Source: Corynebacterium freneyi
GTDB taxonomy: Bacteria; Actinomycetota; Actinomycetes; Mycobacteriales; Mycobacteriaceae
Assembly: GCF_030408835.1 (NCBI RefSeq)
Contig: NZ_CP047357.1
Coordinates: forward strand, 310,001-374,000
Direction: 5' to 3'
Length of the DNA: 64,000 bases
Each line of letters begins with the position of its first letter. Within the stretch, counting starts at the first letter, position 1. Of this stretch, positions 26,289-33,803 are shown one piece after another. The position numbers and the translations under genes are program-made. The notes below the pieces were generated by a model. It saw only the letters and a program-made list of their open reading frames with translations. It ran no database searches and had not been told where the DNA came from.

Positions 26289-26999
26289 GTGGGCACACCC
26301 TTCGGGAATTCGGAAACGCCCCGGTCAGGTGGGTTCGGCGGAGCGTCGAATCCCGGATTCGGTGGCCCACCCTCCGGCTCGGGAGGAGGATTCGGCACCC
26401 CCGGCGGGGGTGGCTCCGGTTTCGGTGCGACCCCCGGCGGGGGTGGCTCCGGTTTCGGCGCGGCGCCTTCCGGCGGTGGCGGCGGGGGCTTCGGCACCGC
26501 ACCTTCGGGTGGCGGCGGCGGGGGCTTCGGCTCGGAATCCGGTTCGAGCTTCGGCGGCGGCGATGGATTCGGTTCCGGCGGGGGCGGTTTCGGCACCGGC
26601 GGCGCGTCCGGGGGAGCGGGCTTCGACCCCTCCGGCGCAGGTCCCGCCGACGGGGCCGCGACCACCTACCGGTCCGGCCCGTGGCCGTGGGTCATCGCGG
26701 CGACCGTGACCGCGGTGATCGGCCTGGTCCTCGGCATCGTCGCGTTCTTCACCGCCGAGCCGACCGACGGCGCTTATTCCGCGCTCGCGTTCGGCGGTTG
26801 GGCGTTGGCCGGGATCGTCACGTTCATCTTGCTGGGCGTGCACCTCACGGAGGACACGAAACGGCAGGCGTCCGGACCGTACATCGGCAACGCCGGACAA
26901 ATCGCCCTGTACCGCGCGGCGGCGGGCATCGGCCTGGTGGCCGTGATCGTCACCGCGATCGAAATCGCCCTCTGGGCGTCGAAGCTGGGAGTGGCCTGA
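26289..26999 (+). CDS. FG-repeat membrane protein (operon gene 1)
   Basis: This 236-residue protein has a ~130-residue disordered N-terminal half made of Gly/Ser/Pro with regularly spaced Phe-Gly pairs (units such as GGGGSGFGATP). Three membrane helices follow: WPWVIAATVTAVIGLVLGIV, LAFGGWALAGIVTFILLGVH and IGLVAVIVTAIEIALWA. The basic loop TEDTKRQ between helices 2 and 3 predicts an inside N terminus by the positive-inside rule, so the FG tail would be cytoplasmic. No family is recognised. The start is GTG 26289 with AGGAG ten bases upstream. The stop overlaps the next start as TGATG. It resembles the last operon gene (44145-44894) in layout, suggesting the pair bracket the operon. Confidence 0.85.
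   Translation: MGTPFGNSETPRSGGFGGASNPGFGGPPSGSGGGFGTPGGGGSGFGATPGGGGSGFGAAPSGGGGGGFGTAPSGGGGGGFGSESGSSFGGGDGFGSGGGGFGTGGASGGAGFDPSGAGPADGAATTYRSGPWPWVIAATVTAVIGLVLGIVAFFTAEPTDGAYSALAFGGWALAGIVTFILLGVHLTEDTKRQASGPYIGNAGQIALYRAAAGIGLVAVIVTAIEIALWASKLGVA
26397..26534 (+). repeat. In-gene tandem repeats coding FG units
   Basis: Two 33-bp units (26397-26429, 26430-26462) differing at one base are followed by two related 36-bp units (26463-26498, 26499-26534). Each codes one Gly-rich block ending in a single FG. Such arrays can vary in copy number. Confidence 0.9.
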
Positions 27000-29900
27000 T
27001 GCTCGACAACGCAACCACGATGGCGGGCCGCATCGCCCGCCGATTCACCGGCCGCCGCGTCATCGGCGCCGTCGGCGTCGCGGCGCTGGCCATGGTCGCC
27101 GGTTCCGCCGGCGCGCTCGCGCAGGGGCTCGGTTCCGGACAAGGCGGCGGCGATCGCGCCCTCAGCGAGTTCGCCGGCTGCATCGCCGGCTCGAAGTCCG
27201 GTGACATCCTCCTGGTCATGGACGAATCCGGCTCGCTTGCCGGCACCGACGCCATCACCGCCACGGACCCCGACGCCAAGCGCGTCGACGCCGCCCAGGC
27301 CTTCGTGAAGAAGATGGCCGACTACGCCGATGCCACCGGCAGCGACATCAACGTCCGTCTCGCCGGTTTCGGCGGAGACTACAACGCGGCCACGGACTGG
27401 ACGGCCCTCGAGTCCGACGATGACGGCACCAACGTCGACGACGACATCGAGGCCTTCGCCGACCGCGCCAACGAGAACTGGACCGATTACTCCGCCGGCC
27501 TGACCGGCGCGGCCGCGGCATTCCGGGACAGCGAAAGCCCGTGCCGCACGGTTTTGTTCTTCAGCGACGGCAAGCCGACCGCCGAGGGCACCGCGGACGA
27601 CTCGGCCATCATGGACCAGGTGTGCCACGCCGACGGTCCCGTCGGACGGCTGCGCGCGAGCGGAATCCAGGTCTTCACCATCGGACTGTCCAACGGCGAC
27701 GACGACCCCGCTGAGCACCTGCGCCGGATCTCCGAGGGCACCGACTGCTCCGCCCTCGCCCCCAACGGCGCGTACATCCCCGCCGCCGACGCGTCCGCGC
27801 TGACCGCCGCGTTCGAAAGGATGGCCCCCTCGTTGGGCCTGGGCTACGACGAATCCCGCGACATCGACGAGTCGGTCGAGTTCACGCTCGACGATTCCGT
27901 GACCCCGGTGCAGCTCAGCGTCACGCCCACCGGCCCCGGCCTCGACGACATCGGTGCCCTCATTCCGGTGCTGACCCCGCCGGGCGGAGAACCCATCGAC
28001 CTGACCGGGGACGTGTCCGACATCGCCGGCAACCCGATCACCGTCACCGAGGGCAACGAAGACGCGAAGGGCTCCGTGAAGGTGGACATGGAGCGCGGCG
28101 GCGACGAATGGGCCGGCAACTGGACCTTCGGCTACCGGGTCGAGGGCGGACAGTCCGACGACGCCGGCTACGAGTTCAAGTTGGACATCATCCCGGGGCT
28201 GAGCATCGTGGTCGCCGATTCCCAGCCCAACGTGCCCCTGGCCAAGTCCGACGACGACGTCATCGGCGTCTCCATCGTGGGGCCCGACGGCGACCAGCGC
28301 CGGTTCGACGGCGACGCTCGGTTCACCGCCCGCATCGAGCCGTCCAACGGCGACGCCCCCATCACCCTCGTCGACAACGAGGACATCCGGTCCGGATCCT
28401 TGGACGTTCCGCTGGACAAGGTCAACGGCGCGGTCGCCGGCAACCTGCGGATGGAGCTGGCGGTCACCACCGCCGGCGACGAGGGCCGGCCGGGAACGCA
28501 GCTCAAGCCCCTGCACTTCTCCAAGGACATTTCCGTCGCACCCGCGACCATGCCCAAGCTGCCCGGTTCGGTGAACCTGGACGTGCACGGCACCGACGGC
28601 ACCGCGACCATGCAGGTCGCCGGTCCGGGCACCGTGTGGGTCGACCCGGGTTCCTTCACCGTCGGCGACGCCACCGTCGAGTACACGGCCGATCACGACG
28701 AGTCGAACCCGCTGGAGCTCGAGCGCGGCGAAACCGGGGAAATCGTCCTGACCGCCACCACGGGCACCGCCATCGACCGGGCCATCGCCGACGCGTGGAT
28801 TCCGGTTACGGCGGTCGACGCGGAATCGGGACAGCAGGACACCGTCGACGTCCGCGTGGAGGGCGCTCTCACCGCCCCCATCGACAAGGCGACCTTCGGC
28901 GTCGCCCTGGTCCTCGCGCTCCTGCTGGCGCTGCTCATTCCGCTGGGCGTCCTGTACCTGATGAAGTACCTCACCGGACGGATCCCGTCGAGCCCCGGCA
29001 TTCATGCGGTCCGCGTCCCCGTCACCCTCGACGGCACGACCGTGGTGCGCACGGACAAGGGCGGTGAATTCGACCTGACCTACGAGGAGGTCATCGCCGC
29101 ACCCCGCGTCACGTCGAGCGGCCGCTCCGTGACGCTGGCGGGGGAGCAGGTCGTCGTGAAGACCGGCCTGAACCCCTTCGAACCTCCGAAGGCCGTGGCC
29201 GAAAGCCCCAACTCGATTTCCGATGCGGGCGAGCGTTCGGGTGGCTCCGCGCAGCTGCCGCTGGCGGTCCACGACCGCTGGTTCGCGATCGCGCAGACTC
29301 CGGCACCGTCGACGGGAATGCAGGACCCGATGGGGCAGCTGGGACAGATGCCGGGTGCCCCGGGCAAGGACGCGCCGATTCGGGCGTCGCTCATCGTGGC
29401 CGCCGACGAGGGCATCACCCGCGAGCGGCTCGCCGCCATCGTCGACGACATTCGTCGCAATGGCGCCGACCGGCTCGGCCGGCTGAGGGAAACCATGAGC
29501 ACGGAGGGGTCCGCCGACGGCGGTCCCGCAGAGTCGCCGACGACCGACAAGGAATCGAAGCGGGCCAAGGGCAAGCGCGGACGTCGCGCGGCGGGCGCCG
29601 GTGACGGGCGGAATCAGTCGCCGCAGCCGCAGCCGTCCCCGCAGAACGACTTCCCCTCCGACTTCGGTTCGGGAGATTCCTTCGGCGGCGGGTCCGCGGG
29701 GTCCGGATTCGGTTCGAATTCCGGATTCGGCGCCGGCCCGGGATCGACCCCGGACGCGAACCGGGATTCCGGCTTCGGCCAGGGCTCCGGTTTCGGTTCG
29801 GGCGGGGGCTCGGGCTTCGGCGGCAACGCCGGCTCCGGCTTCGGCACCGGCGGAGGCTCCGGCTTCGGTGGCAACCCCGGCTCCGGCTTCGGCGCCGGCG

Positions 29901-30106
29901 GGGACTCCGGCTTCGGTGCGAACCCCGGCTCCAGCTCCGGATTCGACGGGAGCTCCGGCTTCGGTGCGAACCGCGGCTCCGGATTCGGATGGCCGAACCA
30001 GGGAGGCTTTGGCCAGGGCCCCGACTCCGGCTCAGGAAGCGGCCGCGCCGAATGGGGGGTGCCGGACGACGGTGCCGGGAACCCCCCGGGCGATCTCGAC
30101 CGATAA
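26999..30106 (+). CDS. Secreted-domain VWA membrane protein with cytoplasmic FG-repeat tail
   Basis: This 1035-residue protein has four parts. (1) An N-terminal signal peptide with a twin-basic start and hydrophobic core, ending near ALAQG (residue ~43). (2) A von Willebrand A domain from ~68 with a complete MIDAS start DESGS (75-79) and VLFFSDGKPTAEG. (3) A ~350-residue beta-rich region, then one transmembrane helix at ~632-660 (FGVALVLALLLALLIPLGVL). (4) A ~380-residue cytoplasmic part, whose last ~140 residues are FG repeats (SGFG, GGNP units). The predicted topology puts the metal-dependent adhesion site outside and the FG tail inside. VWA proteins are recorded partners of FtsZl-1 tubulin-like proteins. 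ATG 26999 overlaps the previous stop (TGATG). Confidence 0.9.
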   Translation: MLDNATTMAGRIARRFTGRRVIGAVGVAALAMVAGSAGALAQGLGSGQGGGDRALSEFAGCIAGSKSGDILLVMDESGSLAGTDAITATDPDAKRVDAAQAFVKKMADYADATGSDINVRLAGFGGDYNAATDWTALESDDDGTNVDDDIEAFADRANENWTDYSAGLTGAAAAFRDSESPCRTVLFFSDGKPTAEGTADDSAIMDQVCHADGPVGRLRASGIQVFTIGLSNGDDDPAEHLRRISEGTDCSALAPNGAYIPAADASALTAAFERMAPSLGLGYDESRDIDESVEFTLDDSVTPVQLSVTPTGPGLDDIGALIPVLTPPGGEPIDLTGDVSDIAGNPITVTEGNEDAKGSVKVDMERGGDEWAGNWTFGYRVEGGQSDDAGYEFKLDIIPGLSIVVADSQPNVPLAKSDDDVIGVSIVGPDGDQRRFDGDARFTARIEPSNGDAPITLVDNEDIRSGSLDVPLDKVNGAVAGNLRMELAVTTAGDEGRPGTQLKPLHFSKDISVAPATMPKLPGSVNLDVHGTDGTATMQVAGPGTVWVDPGSFTVGDATVEYTADHDESNPLELERGETGEIVLTATTGTAIDRAIADAWIPVTAVDAESGQQDTVDVRVEGALTAPIDKATFGVALVLALLLALLIPLGVLYLMKYLTGRIPSSPGIHAVRVPVTLDGTTVVRTDKGGEFDLTYEEVIAAPRVTSSGRSVTLAGEQVVVKTGLNPFEPPKAVAESPNSISDAGERSGGSAQLPLAVHDRWFAIAQTPAPSTGMQDPMGQLGQMPGAPGKDAPIRASLIVAADEGITRERLAAIVDDIRRNGADRLGRLRETMSTEGSADGGPAESPTTDKESKRAKGKRGRRAAGAGDGRNQSPQPQPSPQNDFPSDFGSGDSFGGGSAGSGFGSNSGFGAGPGSTPDANRDSGFGQGSGFGSGGGSGFGGNAGSGFGTGGGSGFGGNPGSGFGAGGDSGFGANPGSSSGFDGSSGFGANRGSGFGWPNQGGFGQGPDSGSGSGRAEWGVPDDGAGNPPGDLDR
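29783..29926 (+). repeat. Three 48-bp tandem repeats in the FG tail
   Basis: Units 29783-29830, 29831-29878 and 29879-29926 each code a 16-residue block of the form GSGFGxGGxSGFGxNx. They differ by scattered substitutions, so the array is not newly duplicated, but length variation between strains is likely. Confidence 0.9.
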
Positions 30107-30155
30107 TCGAAGAACTGACGACTAACCCCGATACACCCCGGAAAGAGACTCGATC

Positions 30156-33100
30156 GTGGAGAAATTTCTCGTTGTCGGATGCGGAGGCTCCGGCGCCGTA
30201 ACGCAGGCCTACATCATCGACCAGCTGAAGGCCTACCTGCGCCAGGTCGATCCCGAGCGCACGGAGCTGCCCGCCGCGTGGCAGTTCGTCAGCGTCGATG
30301 CGCCGTTGACGGCCGAGCCCGGCCCGGCCGGGTTGGCCAACGTCCCGCAGGCGGGCGGTCAGTACGTCAGCGTGGGCAACAGCCTCCATTACAACCAGTT
30401 CGAGCAGGGGCTTTCCCAGCAGCTCGCCCGCACCGGTTCGCTCGGCGAGATCGCCACGTGGGCGACGCGGGAACCGGAGAACCTCAACCTCCCCATCGAC
30501 CGAGGCGCCGGCCAGCGCCGCGCGCTCGGCCGCATGCTCACCATCCAGAACCTGGAGAAGATCCACGACGGGCTGCGTTCGGCGATGGACCGCCTGAACC
30601 GGATGGAGACCAACGCCGAGCTCAACGAGCTCAATTACAAGATCACCGGTCGGCGTTCCGACGTCACCGACAGCGAGCCGATCGCCCTGGTCATCGGTTC
30701 CATGGCGGGCGGTTCCGGTGCGTCGATGGTGTTCGACGTCGCCCGCCTGATCTCGACGCTGCCCGGCAACATGCCGTCGCGCACCGCGATCTTCATGATG
30801 AGCCCCGAAGTCTTCGAGTCGCTTTCCGAAGACGACCGTCGCGGCATGTGGCCGAACTCGCTGGCCATGTTCGGCGAGGCCGTCGCCGCGCAGACCGGCG
30901 CCGCGGTCGCCCACGATCGGGCGATCTTCAAGGCGATGGGTCTGTCGGTCACCCCGAAGAACGCCTCCTTCGCCCGCCTGTTCCCGATCGGCGCGCGCAT
31001 GGGCGGCAACCGTTCGAAGTTCGGCGACGGTTCGCCCGCCGCCATCTACCGCGGTCTCGGCCGCGCCCTGGCCGCGCTGATGACGTCGCGCAAGGCGCTC
31101 GGCTCGTTCACCCAGTACACCCTGGGCAACTCCGGCGCGATCGAGGGCAGCCGTTCGATCCTCGGATGGGGATCGCCCACCAAGGTCAGCTGGAACGACA
31201 TCCCGTGGGGCTCGATGGGATACGCGCAGCTGTCCATGGGCCGCGACCGGTACGCCGAGTACGCGGCGCAGCGGCTCGCCCGGTCGTCGTTCGAGCGCCT
31301 GCTGGAGGGCCATCTGAGCCCCGACGACCCGTCGACCGGCAAGGAGCAGCTGGACAAGCGCCTGCGCGAACGGTTGCCGGATTTCCTCGCCGCATGCCAC
31401 CTGCCGGGTGCCATGGCCGGCCAGCTGCGCGCCGCAGACGTGTACCCGTGGCTGGGATCCGTGTTCGGGGGAAGCTTCTCGGCGCCGGCCGCCAACGAGG
31501 CGGTCCGCAACATCCGGCAGACGCTGCCCGCCGGCGACGGAATGAAGTCGCGGGAATGGGCCGACCTCGTCCGCGGGCGCCTCGAGCAGTGCCGCAGCGG
31601 CGTCGACGAGATGTTGTCCGCCAACGCCTACGCGGCGGTCCACGAATTCGCGGACTTCTTCGCCGATCGCGTCATCGCCGAGATCGAAGGGGATCTGTCC
31701 CGGTACGGCGTGCCCTTCGTGGAGGAGATCGTCGACCGGCTCATGGAGATGCTCCAGGAGCCGCTGATCCCGATGATCAAGAGCTTCGCGCAGTCGGCCG
31801 CCGGAATGGATCCGATGGCGCCGTCGCCGCAGTTGGAGACCCTGCTGCAGCCGCTCAACGGCCGCGGAACGGTGAACAACTCGGCGCAGATCGCCGACAA
31901 CATCGCCGCCAGCTACACCACGCAGCTGACGCAGTACCACATCGTGCAGGTGGCCGGCCTGCTCGCCGAGGTGCTCGACGATTTCCGCGGCTCGGTTCTG
32001 CTGCGCCTGAAGCGCTCGCTCGTCAGCGTCCACAAGGACCTCGACCACGACAACCAGCGCAAGGACGTCAGCCTCAATCTGGCCGACGTCGCCACCTCCG
32101 ACCCGGTCGCGTGGCCGCGCGACGGCGAGGAAAAGATCGACGATCGTTTCCGCAGCTCCGCCAACGAAATCCTGATCACGGAGACCGACAAGTTCCCGGC
32201 GGACTACGAGGCGCACATGCTGGGCACGATGCGCGCGACGGTTCCGGATCTGCGCACCTTCCCCGAGGCCGTGTCCGTGGCCACCCGCGAGATCATCATG
32301 GGCGAATGGGATACGCAGGGCGGCATCAAAGCGCCGAACGACACCTTGTGCCCGGCCACCGGCCCGGAGTCGGGTCCCGGCAACCGCGCGGGGTGGGTGT
32401 CCAAGCACCTGACCCGCCCGCCGTACGGCCGTGGCGAGAAGCGCGATTCGCGTGCGGCGTCCTTCGACCCGCGCCTGCGTCCGGCGGACCTCATCGAGCG
32501 CACGCGCCTGTGGATCGCCCGGCCGGCGAAGCCGTTCAGCGATTTCATCGGCGTCGATCTGCGTTCGTACCTGACCCGGGACGCCGCCTCGAACGACGCG
32601 GAGTACCACGGTCGGCTCAATCGCCTGCACGACGCCTTCTACAAGGCTCTGCACCAGGCCCGGCCTCTGGCCGCGGTGTCGTCGGAGATGCTCAACCGGG
32701 TCTACGGCGTCGGCCGCGAGCAGTACCACTTCAACTTCTCGGAGATTCCGCTCGACGGCCTGGAGGCCGGCTCCCGCCTGTCGGAGATCATCCAGAACGA
32801 CACGACCCGCGACGACGCGACGGTCACGACCTTCGAGTCGGCGTTCACCACGGATAACCGGGTGTTCAGCATCGACGTCTTCGGGTCGTACCCGAACTAC
32901 TCGCCGGTGGTGTTCTCGTCGCTGTTCCCGCACATCGCGGAGGATTGGAACGGCCGCGGCGGCAATTCGGAGAGCTTCTGGGAGCTGCGCCGCGCCCGCC
33001 CGCTGCCGGCGGCGCTGCCGCTGACCGACGATGAGCGTCGTGCGATGGTCGCGGGGTGGCACATCGGCGTGCTGACGGGGCGGATCTACATTTCGGGTCT

Positions 33101-33803
33101 GGGCACCGCGTCGGCGGCGGCGCACATCTTCGATGATGCGCAGGAAGAGTGGGTGCCGTTCCCGCAGAAGCTGCTGACGCCGCCGACGAAGTTCCGTGGC
33201 AACGAGGATTGGATGCCCGCGGTCATCGAGTCGGTTCTCCTGGCCTACGCGGACGTGCAGACCGCGCCGCCGGGTGGTCGCATCGGCGATTCGCTTCGTC
33301 CGTACCGCCTGCTCCGGGAGCTTTACGACGACGGTGCGGAAGGCCCCACGACCGGAGCGGTGGATCACTCCGTGGTCAAGGTGCTGGCGGAGTGGCTCGC
33401 CACGGGCAAGGACCCGCAGAGCGACACGGGCACCTCGCCCCACGGTTCGACTTTGGCCGAGCGCAAGGCCAAGGCGGAGGAGGTGCTGCGGACCGCCCGC
33501 GCGAAGGCGGCGAACTTCCTGTCGGCCACCGGCCGGGCGGCGCTGCCCGGGGCCCGTCCCACCGACCGCCCCTGGTCGTACGTGGTGGATCGACGCATCG
33601 CGGCCGAGATGCCGCTGTACCGTGACCTGGCCGACGACGTCGACTACATGGCCGCGGACCTGCTCAAGCGTCTCGAGGAGGCCGCGGTGGTCGCCGAGAA
33701 TTGGGGCCGTGAGCCGGTCGCGTCGCCTCAGCCGCTGATCACCGGTGCCGACGACCCGACTCTGACGTCGCGGCCGGAGGGCTTCGGCGGGGGTCTGATC
33801 TGA
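30156..33803 (+). CDS. Tubulin/FtsZ-like GTPase, Tubulin_2 (FtsZl-1) family
   Basis: This 1215-residue protein is large for the superfamily (FtsZ is ~400). The N terminus reads VVGCGGSG in a Rossmann-like first strand and loop. At residues 183-189 the motif MAGGSGA within VIGSMAGGSGASMVFDVA is the counterpart of the tubulin signature GGGTGTG, with altered residues. These are the hallmarks of the Tubulin_2 family. The remaining ~850 residues show no other recognised domain and look mainly helical. The protein ends in GFGGGLI, echoing the FG units of its neighbours. Makarova and Koonin (2010) proposed that FtsZl-1 proteins act with VWA and GTPase partners in membrane remodelling. GTG 30156 has GGAAAGAG upstream. 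GTPase or filament formation is unproven. Confidence 0.85.
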   Translation: MEKFLVVGCGGSGAVTQAYIIDQLKAYLRQVDPERTELPAAWQFVSVDAPLTAEPGPAGLANVPQAGGQYVSVGNSLHYNQFEQGLSQQLARTGSLGEIATWATREPENLNLPIDRGAGQRRALGRMLTIQNLEKIHDGLRSAMDRLNRMETNAELNELNYKITGRRSDVTDSEPIALVIGSMAGGSGASMVFDVARLISTLPGNMPSRTAIFMMSPEVFESLSEDDRRGMWPNSLAMFGEAVAAQTGAAVAHDRAIFKAMGLSVTPKNASFARLFPIGARMGGNRSKFGDGSPAAIYRGLGRALAALMTSRKALGSFTQYTLGNSGAIEGSRSILGWGSPTKVSWNDIPWGSMGYAQLSMGRDRYAEYAAQRLARSSFERLLEGHLSPDDPSTGKEQLDKRLRERLPDFLAACHLPGAMAGQLRAADVYPWLGSVFGGSFSAPAANEAVRNIRQTLPAGDGMKSREWADLVRGRLEQCRSGVDEMLSANAYAAVHEFADFFADRVIAEIEGDLSRYGVPFVEEIVDRLMEMLQEPLIPMIKSFAQSAAGMDPMAPSPQLETLLQPLNGRGTVNNSAQIADNIAASYTTQLTQYHIVQVAGLLAEVLDDFRGSVLLRLKRSLVSVHKDLDHDNQRKDVSLNLADVATSDPVAWPRDGEEKIDDRFRSSANEILITETDKFPADYEAHMLGTMRATVPDLRTFPEAVSVATREIIMGEWDTQGGIKAPNDTLCPATGPESGPGNRAGWVSKHLTRPPYGRGEKRDSRAASFDPRLRPADLIERTRLWIARPAKPFSDFIGVDLRSYLTRDAASNDAEYHGRLNRLHDAFYKALHQARPLAAVSSEMLNRVYGVGREQYHFNFSEIPLDGLEAGSRLSEIIQNDTTRDDATVTTFESAFTTDNRVFSIDVFGSYPNYSPVVFSSLFPHIAEDWNGRGGNSESFWELRRARPLPAALPLTDDERRAMVAGWHIGVLTGRIYISGLGTASAAAHIFDDAQEEWVPFPQKLLTPPTKFRGNEDWMPAVIESVLLAYADVQTAPPGGRIGDSLRPYRLLRELYDDGAEGPTTGAVDHSVVKVLAEWLATGKDPQSDTGTSPHGSTLAERKAKAEEVLRTARAKAANFLSATGRAALPGARPTDRPWSYVVDRRIAAEMPLYRDLADDVDYMAADLLKRLEEAAVVAENWGREPVASPQPLITGADDPTLTSRPEGFGGGLI

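Noticed and set aside
26397-29926. Tandem repeats considered as a CRISPR-like array
   Set aside because: The units are contiguous, in frame and coding, with no spacers and no cas genes nearby.
29415-33443. 1342-codon minus-strand ORF opposite the tubulin-like gene
   Set aside because: It is rich in Arg/Gly/Val with no domain pattern, and mirrors a well-supported plus-strand gene with a ribosome site and motifs.
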